From: an uncultured Verrucomicrobiota bacterium
GTDB lineage: Bacteria > Verrucomicrobiota > Verrucomicrobiia > Verrucomicrobiales > Verrucomicrobiaceae
DNA: 64,000 bases
Reading direction: 5' to 3'
NCBI GenBank assembly: GCA_903838675.1
Contig: CAILZI010000103.1
Span: 1-64,000, forward strand
Shown: piece by piece, positions 19,767 to 29,512 of the stretch
Layout of the letters: every line of letters starts with the position of its first letter
Position numbering within the stretch: the first letter of the stretch is position 1
Position numbers and translations under genes: made by a program
Notes under the pieces: model-generated
The model's database searches: none
What the model was told of the DNA's origin: nothing
The model's input: the letters and a program-made list of their open reading frames with translations, nothing else

Positions 19767-21299
19767 ATGCCTGACATCGTCCTCGCCACCCTCAACGCCA
19801 AGTACATCCACAGCTCATTCGGGCTGCGCTACCTGCTGGCGAATCTGGGGGTATTGAAGGAGCGGGCCTGCATTGCGGAATTCCAGATCAATCAAGCCCC
19901 GCTGGAAATCGTGGAGGCGGTGCTGGCCCATGAGCCCCGCATCGTGGGCTTCGGAGTGTACATCTGGAATGTCGTGCAGACGACGGAGGTGCTGGGGATG
20001 CTGCGGCGGTTGCGGCCTGAGATTCGCATCGTGCTTGGCGGGCCGGAGGTGTCGTATGAATGGGATGGACAACCCATCGTGGCGCTGGCGGACCATGTGA
20101 TCACTGGCGAGGCGGACCTCAAATTTGCCGAAGTGTGTGGCGTGCTGCTGGGGGGAGATGCGGCTGCCCAGGCGGCATTGCCCAGGGTGATGTCCGCCGG
20201 GCTGCCGACGCTGGAGCGTGTGGTCATGCCCTACGATCTCTACACGGAGTCTGACCTGGCGCACCGCATCCTCTATGTGGAGGCTTCGCGCGGCTGCCCT
20301 TTCAGCTGCGAGTTCTGCTTGTCCTCGCTCGATGTGCCGGTGCGCGCTTTTGCAATTGATGCCTTTTTGCAGGCGATGCAGGGGCTGCTGGATCGCGGCG
20401 CATTGACCTTCAAGTTTGTGGACCGCACCTTCAATCTGCATCTGCCCACGAGCATGGCGATCCTGCGCTTCTTTCTCGATCGCTGGCGTGATGGGATGTT
20501 CCTGCACTTTGAGATGGTGCCGGATCGTCTGCCGGAGCAGCTGCGCGACATCATTCGTGAGTTTCCCGCAGGCGCGGTGCAGTTTGAGGTGGGCATTCAA
20601 ACCTTTGATGAAGCCACCTCGAAGAACATCAGCCGGCGGCAGAATCTCACGCGGTTGGAGGACAACCTGCGTTTCCTGCGCGATCAAACGGGCATCCATG
20701 TGCACGCGGACCTCATTGTGGGACTGCCGGGAGAAGACGTGGCGAGCTTTGGGCGTGGCTTTGACCGGCTGGTGAAGATGGGGCCGCAGGAGATTCAGGT
20801 GGGCATCCTGAAGCGCCTGCGTGGCACGCCGATCGTGCGGCATGACGCGGAGTTTCAGATGAAGTATTCGCCGGTGCCGCCCTACGAGATGCTGGAGAAC
20901 CACGACATTCCCTTTGTCGAGATGCAGCGCATGCGGCGCTTTGCCCGCTACTGGGACCTGGTGGCAAACAGCGGCAACTTCACCGCCGTGCTGGCGCTGC
21001 TCTGGCAGCAGGGCGATTCACCTTTTGCTGCGTTCATGACCTTTGCCGACAGCCTGTATGCGAAGCTGCGCCGCACGCATCAGATCGCGCTGCCGATATT
21101 GGCGCAGTCGCTGTTTGATCACCTGACTCAAGAGTGTGGTGTGCCGTTGGACATCGCAGCAGCAACGATGATGCAGGACTGGAATCGTGTCCCGGGCCGC
21201 GAATCACTGAGGCTCACCGGGACGCAGACTGCGGAACGAGAGGCACCCAAGCGCAGCACGGCCGGAAGCCGGCAGGCGCGGCATGTGGTGGCGGGTTAG
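19767..21299 (+). CDS. B12-binding-domain radical SAM protein (DUF4080-like)
   Basis: MPDIVLATLNAKYIHSSFGLRYLLANLG...; SRGCPFSCEFCLSS (CxxxCxxC); DUF4080-type C-terminus. Confidence 0.85.
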   Translation: MPDIVLATLNAKYIHSSFGLRYLLANLGVLKERACIAEFQINQAPLEIVEAVLAHEPRIVGFGVYIWNVVQTTEVLGMLRRLRPEIRIVLGGPEVSYEWDGQPIVALADHVITGEADLKFAEVCGVLLGGDAAAQAALPRVMSAGLPTLERVVMPYDLYTESDLAHRILYVEASRGCPFSCEFCLSSLDVPVRAFAIDAFLQAMQGLLDRGALTFKFVDRTFNLHLPTSMAILRFFLDRWRDGMFLHFEMVPDRLPEQLRDIIREFPAGAVQFEVGIQTFDEATSKNISRRQNLTRLEDNLRFLRDQTGIHVHADLIVGLPGEDVASFGRGFDRLVKMGPQEIQVGILKRLRGTPIVRHDAEFQMKYSPVPPYEMLENHDIPFVEMQRMRRFARYWDLVANSGNFTAVLALLWQQGDSPFAAFMTFADSLYAKLRRTHQIALPILAQSLFDHLTQECGVPLDIAAATMMQDWNRVPGRESLRLTGTQTAEREAPKRSTAGSRQARHVVAG

Positions 21300-21310
21300 A
21301 CGAGTCCTGA

Positions 21311-24016
21311 TTACTTCTTCAATGCGGCCAGTGCTGCGAGGGATGCCGCCTGCCAGTCGTGGCCATAGGAGATGATCTTGCCGCTGCGGTCGATGACCAC
21401 ATAGGTGGGAACGCCGCGGATGTCGTAATCGCGCCAGGAGGACGGACCGTCTCCCTCAGTGGAAATGGGAAACGTGTAGTCGGGGTGTTTGGACAGAAAC
21501 TCGGTGACTTCCTCGGCCGGGTAGCCGCAGTGGGCGATGAATTCCAAGTCGTCCTTCTGATGCTCCTGCCAGAACGCGGCGACCTTCGGCAGGTTTGCCA
21601 GACAGGGGCCGCACTGGAGGCCCCAGAAGTCGATGATGCGGACTTTGTTGGCGGCTTTTGCGGGGAGAGGTGCCGAGTTGATCCAGGTTTCGACATGCAG
21701 TGGAGGTGCCGTTTGACCGATCAAATTCAGCGGCTGGTCGGGCAGGGAAAAGGGGGCGGATGGATGCTCCGGCAGCCGCAGTTGCAGCGTAGTGCTGCCG
21801 GTCTTGACGCGTCTGCCACACTCAAGTTCCTGTGCATGCGCGTTGCGTGCCGTGGCCGTGATGTGAAACCAGCCTTTGACCAGACCGGTGAGTTCGAAAC
21901 GGCCTTGAGCGTCGGTGTGGGTCTTGCGGCGGAGCAGGTCTGCAGTGATCTCGGCATCGGCCACGGGCTTGCCGGCATGATCCAGCACCGTGCCCTTCAC
22001 CGTGCCGTCGGCATCAGGCATCACCAGCCGTATTTCGTTGGAAGGGACGTCGATGAACTGGTCGGTCTCACGACTGAAGTCTGGCGTTTCCTGAAACGCG
22101 CTGACATACGCGCTGCCGGCTACCAGCGGGCCGATTTGAAAAGCACCGTGGGTGTCGGTCTTGGTGTTGTTGTGCACTCCGGGTTGTTTGTCCCCGGAGT
22201 AACGGACGTTCGCTCCTTCAACAGGACGCCCGGAGCTGTCCACGATGGTGCCTTTGACCATGTGCCCTGGCTGGGTCAGCGTGAAGGAAAGCTGTTTCGT
22301 CTGGTTGGGGACCAGTTCCACTTTACGCAATACTTCACGATTGTACCCGTCTGCACTGCATGAAATGAACGGCTTCAGGTTCGTCCAAAGACGAGGAATC
22401 ACATAGCGGCCGTCGGCATCGGTGTCGGCTGTTTCCGGCACGAGGTCTGGTAGGTCATCGAAGTTGTCCATCAAGCTCACGCGCAAACTCCAATCGGTCC
22501 ACTGCACGCGTGCGCCCTGAATGGGGAAACCGCTTTGGTCGGTGACACGTCCTTCGACGCGGGCAAAACCGTCACGCTTGAGCTGTATCGTCACGGACTG
22601 ACCACGCTCTGCCTTGGTGATGTCTGACATGGATTTGGCACCATCCCAGGCGATGGCGGCGACGCCTTTGGCTTCTGCCGGTGCCATGATGGTGAACGAA
22701 CCATCTGCCCCAGTTTTGACCGCCTCGGGTCGTGACCAGGAGTGTTCGGTGGTGAGCATGACCGACACGTTCGCGGCTGGAGTGCCCTCGGGACTCAAGA
22801 CATGACCGGTGACCATGTCGGAGGGTTTCACCGGGTGCAGCTTGAATTGAATCGTCTTGCGTTCGCCGCTCTTCACGGTCACGGGAATTTTGAGATGGGC
22901 CCCGCTGACGTGGTATTCCTTGGGTGGGACACGTTCCATGCGGTAGTTGACGGTGTGGCTGCCTGCGGGCAGACGGAATGTGAGCGGCTCCTCCACTTTC
23001 TTTCCCGTTTCTTCATCCAAAACTTCTGCGGTCACAATGGCGACGCGCTCAAGGCGGATGTCGCCGACAGCGGCTGTTTCTCCTTCTCGCACGATCTGCG
23101 ACTGTTCGGAGCCGATCCACTCATCGCTGAGCGGTGGGCTGAGACGGAGCCTGAGCTTGTAGCTGGAAGGCGGGATCTGGGTCAGGAGGAAGCTGCCGTC
23201 ATCCTTGGTTCTGACATCATCGCCATAGGCTGTCTTGTAAGGGCTCGTTTCGAGAATAGAAACCAGCACACCGCCTGCCGGCGTGTTGTTGCCATCCACG
23301 ATGCGTCCGCTCATCGAGCCAGGTTTCGTGAGTTTGATCTTGTGCTCCGCGCCATCGTTCTTCGGCAAGGCTGCCGCATAAATGACATGCTTGTCGTAAG
23401 GCTGGGCAAAGCGAGGGTCGGCGTGATTGAGGTAGATCGCGGTATCCAGCGGAAGACGGGTAATGACGCAGCGCCCATCCTTATCGGTGGTCGCTTTCCA
23501 CAGATCGCCGGGGAGTTTGGAGATGTTGCCGAATCTCGGGAATCGTTCTCCACGCATGGGCTTGCCTGAATAGTCGGTGACCCAGACTTCAAGGTTTGCT
23601 GCCGGCTCTCCGTCTGGCTGGAGAACCCTCACCTTTGCATCCGCCGAGGGGCCGAGGGTGATTTTGATCACGGTGGACTGGCCGGTCGGAGTGATCAAAG
23701 GAACCAGTGCTGTGCCCACCTGCTTGTCTGGGGCGACTGCAAGCACCTGAGCGCCAAAAATCTCCCCAACTCCGAGCCGCTCGCATTGGCTGTGAAATCT
23801 GCCATGGGCGTCCGTGCGGCCGGTGGCCAGCAATGGGTTCTCGATGGCGCGTGGATTGGTGCAGGAAACATAAACCTCCACGTCTGCCGCGGGCTTGCCA
23901 TCCGCACGCATGACCTCGCATTCGATCGGGACGGGTTTTGCAGCTTCAGCGACGGCAAACAATGCCGGGAGGGTCAGGCAGAGAGTCAGCATCCCATAGT
24001 AAGTTGTTTTATTCAT
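21311..24016 (-). CDS. Exported protein with tandem carboxypeptidase-regulatory-like/CnaB-type domains and C-terminal TlpA-like thioredoxin domain
   Basis: 901 aa; signal peptide; repeated 'G.V.D..G.PV..A.V' beta-sandwich motifs; C-terminal WGLQCGPCLANLPKV...GVPTYVVIDRSGKI. Confidence 0.82.
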   Translation of the reverse strand: MNKTTYYGMLTLCLTLPALFAVAEAAKPVPIECEVMRADGKPAADVEVYVSCTNPRAIENPLLATGRTDAHGRFHSQCERLGVGEIFGAQVLAVAPDKQVGTALVPLITPTGQSTVIKITLGPSADAKVRVLQPDGEPAANLEVWVTDYSGKPMRGERFPRFGNISKLPGDLWKATTDKDGRCVITRLPLDTAIYLNHADPRFAQPYDKHVIYAAALPKNDGAEHKIKLTKPGSMSGRIVDGNNTPAGGVLVSILETSPYKTAYGDDVRTKDDGSFLLTQIPPSSYKLRLRLSPPLSDEWIGSEQSQIVREGETAAVGDIRLERVAIVTAEVLDEETGKKVEEPLTFRLPAGSHTVNYRMERVPPKEYHVSGAHLKIPVTVKSGERKTIQFKLHPVKPSDMVTGHVLSPEGTPAANVSVMLTTEHSWSRPEAVKTGADGSFTIMAPAEAKGVAAIAWDGAKSMSDITKAERGQSVTIQLKRDGFARVEGRVTDQSGFPIQGARVQWTDWSLRVSLMDNFDDLPDLVPETADTDADGRYVIPRLWTNLKPFISCSADGYNREVLRKVELVPNQTKQLSFTLTQPGHMVKGTIVDSSGRPVEGANVRYSGDKQPGVHNNTKTDTHGAFQIGPLVAGSAYVSAFQETPDFSRETDQFIDVPSNEIRLVMPDADGTVKGTVLDHAGKPVADAEITADLLRRKTHTDAQGRFELTGLVKGWFHITATARNAHAQELECGRRVKTGSTTLQLRLPEHPSAPFSLPDQPLNLIGQTAPPLHVETWINSAPLPAKAANKVRIIDFWGLQCGPCLANLPKVAAFWQEHQKDDLEFIAHCGYPAEEVTEFLSKHPDYTFPISTEGDGPSSWRDYDIRGVPTYVVIDRSGKIISYGHDWQAASLAALAALKK

Positions 24017-24157
24017 GCTGCATCATTACATCAAACCTCCGAGCAAAACGCAATGACTGCGGTAAGTGAAATATGGGGCGCGGTCACTGGGCCCGAATGA
24101 TCAACAAACGATGGTCAGGCAGAGGAAGTGGTACTATGGAATTCCGACACTCCATTG

Positions 24158-24880
24158 ATGATCACGGACACCCAGCTCTTGACTCAGCACCACGACTACC
24201 CCCGCCTCAAAGTGGTGGGCAGTTTTGAGGAGCTGGTCATGACACCCATGCGCGAGGGCATCAATGCCCTGTGCTGGCAGCGCACGCTGGCCGGTGATTT
24301 TGGTGAAATCGTGGCAAAGCTGGGCGTGGGGAAAGGGATCACCAGCATTGATGACGCGCGTCTCCGGGCGCTGAACTTGAGTGACGCGGGCCGGGTGGCG
24401 CGTGAAGTTTTGCTGCAGGACCAGGAGCTTCTGCGCACCCGGGACCTGCAGCCGAGCCTCGACTGCATCAATGGCTATGTGAACGAGATCGAATCCGAAC
24501 TGCTGCGCACCGATGTCCAATCCTGGCATGTGGACAGTGCCACGGTGGAAGCCGACACCTATCTGTGCACCTATTATGGAGCTGATTCCGAAGGACTGCG
24601 CAATGAAGAGGCGGTGCGGCGGGTGGATGTGCCTGAAATCCGCGCGGAACTTCTGAAACTCCATGAAGGAGAAGATGATGAAGGTTTCCGCGACTTCTTG
24701 AACGAAAATTACCTGGATCTGCATTACCGGCCTCTGCCGCATGCCCGGCCATTTTCCTTCGGTCTGGGCCACCTCTGGCGCATCGCCACCGAATATCCAA
24801 GCAGCCCGGTGCCCCCCTGCATTCACCGTGCTCCGGCCACGGTTCCTGGGCAGCCGCCGCGGCTGCTGCTGATCAGCTGA
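24158..24880 (+). CDS. Hypothetical protein, DUF1826-like
   Basis: 'WHVDSATVEADTYLCTYYGADSEGL...CIHRAPATVPGQPPRLLLIS' resembles DUF1826 from memory; start chosen at ATG 24158. Confidence 0.5.
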   Translation: MITDTQLLTQHHDYPRLKVVGSFEELVMTPMREGINALCWQRTLAGDFGEIVAKLGVGKGITSIDDARLRALNLSDAGRVAREVLLQDQELLRTRDLQPSLDCINGYVNEIESELLRTDVQSWHVDSATVEADTYLCTYYGADSEGLRNEEAVRRVDVPEIRAELLKLHEGEDDEGFRDFLNENYLDLHYRPLPHARPFSFGLGHLWRIATEYPSSPVPPCIHRAPATVPGQPPRLLLIS

Positions 24881-24922
24881 AGACAGGACACGGCGTTGCG
24901 TCTGACAGGCAGCGGAGCTACC

Positions 24923-25585
24923 ATGCAGCCGCCAACCATGCTGAACTTGCTCCGAGAAATGCTGCACTCGCCGGTGCTGGACATTGTCCAGCGCCTGAAG
25001 CATTCCACGGGCATGACGGTGACGGAGCTCTGCACGGCGATGAAGATGAGCTACATGGGAGTGAAGCAGCACTGCGTGGAACTGGAAAAAGCAGGATTTC
25101 TCGACACCTGGCGCCGGCCCAAGGCGGCAGGGCGGCCTGAAAAATTGTACCGTCTCACGCCCAAAGCAGACGTGCTTTTCCTCAGCTGCGGGCCGTCCCT
25201 GACGCTGGATCTTCTGACGACGGCGGAAAGGGTCTATGGCGAAAGCGCTCCGCCGAAGCTGCTGTTCACCTATTTCCAATCCAAAGGGGAGACCTGGGGC
25301 GCCAAACTGGCCAAAGCCACGACTCTGGAGGAGCGAGCCCGGATGCTGGCACGGCTGCGCAGTGCCGATGGCTGCATGTGCACCGTCGAGACTGATGCGC
25401 AGGGCCGTTTGGTTCTGGTGGAGCATCACCGGCCTCTGCGTGAACTGGCCGCACGTTATGACATCGTGGATGAGCTCGAATGCGAAATGATCGAGCGGCT
25501 CATGGGCTGCGAGGTGCGTCGTTCGGTGGAAGAAGTGTCGGGTCTGGTGCGTGTTACTTTTCAAATCAAGACAACAGCGCAGTGA
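24923..25585 (+). CDS. HTH transcriptional regulator, SufR/ArsR-like winged helix
   Basis: 'DIVQRLKHSTGMTVTELCTAMKMSYMGVKQHCVELEKAGFLDTWRRPKAAGRPEKLYRLT' is a SufR-type wHTH. Confidence 0.7.
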   Translation: MQPPTMLNLLREMLHSPVLDIVQRLKHSTGMTVTELCTAMKMSYMGVKQHCVELEKAGFLDTWRRPKAAGRPEKLYRLTPKADVLFLSCGPSLTLDLLTTAERVYGESAPPKLLFTYFQSKGETWGAKLAKATTLEERARMLARLRSADGCMCTVETDAQGRLVLVEHHRPLRELAARYDIVDELECEMIERLMGCEVRRSVEEVSGLVRVTFQIKTTAQ

Positions 25586-25587
25586 GC

Positions 25588-26328
25588 ATGAATTCAGGGA
25601 ACGCAGGCAGGACATCGGCATGGATCAAAGCAGTGGCGGCAGCAGGCATCGGCCTGCTGGCATCGTGCGGCAGCAACATCGCACCATTGCGGTCGGCCTG
25701 GCAGCAGGATCCGAACCTCTTCCACCATGGCTTTCCGGCCTATCAGGCGCAAACAACGACGACCCCGCATATGGTCGCCCGCGTGGTGTATGCCGCGCCG
25801 GACCAGATCGCCCGCATGATGGAACGTCAGGGCGATGTGACGGACGCGCAGCGCGGATTTGCGCGCATGGGGGATGGTACCGTGGACCTCGCCGTGCAGG
25901 ATGTGGCTTCAGGAAAGTGGATCGAATCGTACCTCTGCGGGGGCATTCTGTTTGTCGCGGGGCTGCCCAACCAGGCCTATCGCATTGTAATGAAAAATCG
26001 CACCCCGATGCCGCTGCAGGTAGGTGTGGGAATCGATGGCAAAGATGCCGAGACAGGAGGCACCGCATCTCTGGGACGTGGCAACCTGCGTGTGGACAAG
26101 CGTGGCGCACTGGTGATGGATCATACGCCTCATGGCCCGCTGCTGTTCAAGACGATAAGAAGTGATGCGGCCTTGTTTGACGCCAGCCCGCAGGGCTGCA
26201 CGGGAGTGATTCAACTGGCGGTGTTTCTCGCCAGCGATGCACCGAGCATCGGGCCGGAAAAACTGCGTGCCAGCCAGATTGCGCCCCTGGGTTTTTTCCC
26301 CATCGGCAGACCGGAGCAGTATCGCTGA
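25588..26328 (+). CDS. Putative lipoprotein, hypothetical
   Basis: MNSGNAGRTSAWIKAVAAAGIGLLASCGSN... lipobox LASC; 246-aa intact ORF immediately following the regulator. Confidence 0.65.
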   Translation: MNSGNAGRTSAWIKAVAAAGIGLLASCGSNIAPLRSAWQQDPNLFHHGFPAYQAQTTTTPHMVARVVYAAPDQIARMMERQGDVTDAQRGFARMGDGTVDLAVQDVASGKWIESYLCGGILFVAGLPNQAYRIVMKNRTPMPLQVGVGIDGKDAETGGTASLGRGNLRVDKRGALVMDHTPHGPLLFKTIRSDAALFDASPQGCTGVIQLAVFLASDAPSIGPEKLRASQIAPLGFFPIGRPEQYR

Positions 26329-26393
26329 CACTGTGTCATCAGAGCGGGCTTGCCGCTTGTGAGTTTGGACACTTTGGGTAACTTAAGGTGTTC

Positions 26394-29099
26394 ATGCTTC
26401 GTTTTGTGCGCCGTCTTCTGCTGTTTCTGGCCGCCAGTTTCATACTGGCGGGCAGCGTGTATCTAAACACGACGGCCTTCCATGAGCGCTGGCATGGGTT
26501 TGTCACCGGCGAACTGGCGCAGCATGGGGTGCATCTGAATTTTGAGCACCTCACTGTGAATCCGTTCGGAGGGCTGGTGGCGGAAGGGGTCAAGGTCTTC
26601 AACGACGCGAGCAAACGGCATATCGTGGCTGCGGTGGACCGCTTGAATCTGGACGTTGATTTTGGCAGCCTGATCGAAGGCCGTGTCAAAATTGACGGGC
26701 TGGAGCTGATGGACGCGAGCATGGCGCTGCCGGTGGATCCCGAGCATCCCGAATTGACGGTGATCGAGCTGAAGGATCTCAGTGCGCGGGCTTTGCTGGA
26801 AGACCGGCAGCTGGACATCCGGCATGCGGAAGGACTGCTGTCCGACGGGCTGCGAATTCTTATCAGCGGCGTGCTGGAACTGCCGCAGTCAAAGTCAGAC
26901 CAGCCGAGCATGAGTGCGCAAGAGCGGCTGAGCGCCATGCGTGAGCATCGTGCGCAGATTCAACATGGGCTGGACTGGCTGGCAAGGTTTCGTGCGCCGC
27001 ATGTGCCCACTCTGAATGTGAAGGTCTCCGGTGCGCTGGACCGGCCGGAGGAGCTCAAGGCGGAGCTGCTGTTCCAGGCGGAGGGCCTGGAGTTTGAAGA
27101 TTACGTCTGGAAGGAGCTCGTGGCCGAGGCGGAGTACGACGGCGGGTTTGTTGATTTGAAGCGGCTGCATCTGCTGGATCATCTGGGCACTCTCGAAGCC
27201 ACCGCCACCTGGCGCATCGGTGCGGAGCACCTGCGCTTCCGGCTGACGTCGAGTGCGGACCTGCCGGGTCTGGCACGGGCGTTCTTCAACAGCGAGCAGC
27301 TGCGAGAGGTGGTGTTTTATGAGGCACCGCAGCTGGCGCTGGAAGGCAGCATCTTTTTAACCAAACCCAAGGAGGAGGATTTTCTGCCCGCCGAGGTGAC
27401 CGGCAGGCTGGAATGCGGACGATTTGGCAGCCGCGGGGAGGTGTTCAACGCACTGAGCCTGACTCTCGGCGCGACACGTGAAGGCATCTTTGTGCGGGAT
27501 GCGCTGCTGAAGCACAAGACCGGCACCCTGGCGCTGGACGTGATGGAACACCGCACCCAGGGCTTTAAATACAATCTGGTGCTGCGCATGGACCCGAATG
27601 TGTTTCTGCCTTTCGTTCTCCAGCAGAAGACGCGCGAGATCATCCAGCGTTTTGAATTCGACGAGACCTCGCAGATTGACGTGCATCTGGCCTGTGCCGG
27701 ACCTTCGCCCGACTTTCCCGACTTTCCCGAATTGCACGACTGCCCCAGCTCCGGCCACGGTGTGCTGCGTCATTTCCGCTACAAAGATGTGCCGTTTGAT
27801 TCCGCTGAGCTGGATCTGGCGCTCTTCGGGGACATTCAAAATTACTCGAATGTGCGGGTGCAGCGCCCGGATGGACCCGCGGAGGCGGAGCTGGTGTTTG
27901 TGAACGAAGATGACAACGAGAGGTGGCTGCAGCTCGTCAATGTACACACCGTCGCAGACGCGGCGGGAATCGTGCGTGCGTTTGCCCCGAAGGTGGCAGA
28001 CCAGATTGCGCTCTACCGCTTTTCAGCCGGCACGGACGTGACCGCCAACGGCACGATCGGCTTCAAGAACAATCCAGAGTTCAACAACTACAAGGTCGAT
28101 TTCAAGAACCCCGTGGGTGGCGCGCACTACAAGCTGTGGAACGAGGACTATCCGATCAATGCGCCCTACGGTGACGTTCACATCGTCGGCAGCATGCTGA
28201 ACTTCGATTTCAAAGGGCGCCTGTTTGGCGACACCCTGCATGCGAAGGGCGCGGTCAATCTCACCTCTGGGGTCAAAGGTTATGACGTGGAGGTCAGGGC
28301 CGGTCGCTTTCCTTACGCCGTGTTTGGCCGCAAACTGCCATTTGAGGAGGTGCGGGCGGACGTGCACAACCGGGAGGGGATCGCGCGGATCGACATCGCG
28401 GCCAATGTGCTTGGTGGAGACATGACTTTGAAGGGCACCCTGAACGACAACCGCGAGCCGAGCACCTATGACGGCGAACTGCGCATGAACGCCCTCAGCT
28501 TCCAGCGCTTTGCCCAGGTGTACTCCCCGGGAAATGAAAGCATTGGCGACATCAGCGGCCATTTCAAATTCACCGGTCGCATGAACGACTGGAAAGCGCT
28601 GAAGGGCGGCGGTGCGCTGATCATCGTCAATGGCAACCTCCTCGCACTGCCTGTGCTCGGACCGCTGACTCCGATCATTGGAGCCTTCCTTCCTTCGCCG
28701 ATCAAAGGCTACAACGTGGCCAAGAAAGCGGACTGCACCTTTGAAGTGGCGGACGGTTTCATAGTTACTCAAAACGTCGAGGCTGAGTCCAGCGCCTTCC
28801 GCATCTTCAGCCGTGGCAATGTGGACTTCATCCGTGACGACATCGACTTCAATGCCGAAGTGCGCATGCGCGGTCTGGGCATCCTGCTGTTTCCAGTGAC
28901 CCAGCTGCTGGCTTACAAAGGCTCCGGCACGCTGAAAGACACTCACTGGTCTCCGCGCATCTTTGGCGGCGGTAACAATGACGAACGCGACCCGCCCACG
29001 AAGGAGAAATTGCTGGAGGCACAGCGCATCGGCGGCAGTCCGGCGAAGGCGAAGTCCAAACCCGCTCCGCAAAAGCCGCGGCCGCTGTTTGGAAATTGA
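26394..29099 (+). CDS. AsmA-like / DUF3971-type inner-membrane-anchored protein
   Basis: About 900 aa; N-terminal TM; C-terminal 'GDISGHFKFTGRMNDWKALKGGGALIIVNGNLLALPVLGPLTPIIGAFLPSPIKGYNVAKKADCTFEVADG' typical of AsmA-like C-terminal domains. Confidence 0.72.
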   Translation: MLRFVRRLLLFLAASFILAGSVYLNTTAFHERWHGFVTGELAQHGVHLNFEHLTVNPFGGLVAEGVKVFNDASKRHIVAAVDRLNLDVDFGSLIEGRVKIDGLELMDASMALPVDPEHPELTVIELKDLSARALLEDRQLDIRHAEGLLSDGLRILISGVLELPQSKSDQPSMSAQERLSAMREHRAQIQHGLDWLARFRAPHVPTLNVKVSGALDRPEELKAELLFQAEGLEFEDYVWKELVAEAEYDGGFVDLKRLHLLDHLGTLEATATWRIGAEHLRFRLTSSADLPGLARAFFNSEQLREVVFYEAPQLALEGSIFLTKPKEEDFLPAEVTGRLECGRFGSRGEVFNALSLTLGATREGIFVRDALLKHKTGTLALDVMEHRTQGFKYNLVLRMDPNVFLPFVLQQKTREIIQRFEFDETSQIDVHLACAGPSPDFPDFPELHDCPSSGHGVLRHFRYKDVPFDSAELDLALFGDIQNYSNVRVQRPDGPAEAELVFVNEDDNERWLQLVNVHTVADAAGIVRAFAPKVADQIALYRFSAGTDVTANGTIGFKNNPEFNNYKVDFKNPVGGAHYKLWNEDYPINAPYGDVHIVGSMLNFDFKGRLFGDTLHAKGAVNLTSGVKGYDVEVRAGRFPYAVFGRKLPFEEVRADVHNREGIARIDIAANVLGGDMTLKGTLNDNREPSTYDGELRMNALSFQRFAQVYSPGNESIGDISGHFKFTGRMNDWKALKGGGALIIVNGNLLALPVLGPLTPIIGAFLPSPIKGYNVAKKADCTFEVADGFIVTQNVEAESSAFRIFSRGNVDFIRDDIDFNAEVRMRGLGILLFPVTQLLAYKGSGTLKDTHWSPRIFGGGNNDERDPPTKEKLLEAQRIGGSPAKAKSKPAPQKPRPLFGN

Positions 29100-29157
29100 A
29101 TGCGGCTGCATTGAAGATTCGCTGTCTTCAGGGGGCGGAATGTGGCACGGAGGCCGC

Positions 29158-29508
29158 ATGAAAGTAGAACGACTCAAATACGTCATCTGGGCGGCGGACA
29201 TGAACCGCGCGGTGAATTTCTATGCCACCGTCTTCGGCGGTACGATCCTCAAGCAGAACGACATCATCAGCGAAGTGTCCATCTGTGACGGCATCATCGG
29301 CATTCACGGAGGCGGTGAGGGGGGCCGCACCTGGACGGGACTCAGCTTCCAGGTGCCCGATGTGATCGAAGGCGCGCATGAAATCGTGGCCGCAGGCGGC
29401 CAGCTCACGCGTGAACCCCAGCCTGAAAATGGCGAGCCACCTCACCTCGCCATGTGCGTGGACACCGAGGGCAACGAGATCATGCTCACGCGCAAACGCG
29501 CGCATTGA
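29158..29508 (+). CDS. VOC (glyoxalase/bleomycin resistance) family protein
   Basis: MKVERLKYVIWAADMNRAVNFYATVFGG...EPPHLAMCVDTEGNEIMLTRK. Confidence 0.85.
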   Translation: MKVERLKYVIWAADMNRAVNFYATVFGGTILKQNDIISEVSICDGIIGIHGGGEGGRTWTGLSFQVPDVIEGAHEIVAAGGQLTREPQPENGEPPHLAMCVDTEGNEIMLTRKRAH

Positions 29509-29512
29509 TTCT

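Noticed and set aside
24134-25621. 495-aa minus-strand ORF
   Set aside because: Antisense to the DUF1826-like and SufR-like genes, with no recognisable motif.
27705-27735. Short tandem repeat cccgactttcccgacttt in the AsmA-like gene
   Set aside because: Only two copies encoding PDFPDF; likely chance or local slippage.
28023-29201. 392-aa minus-strand ORF
   Set aside because: Antisense to the AsmA-like gene.
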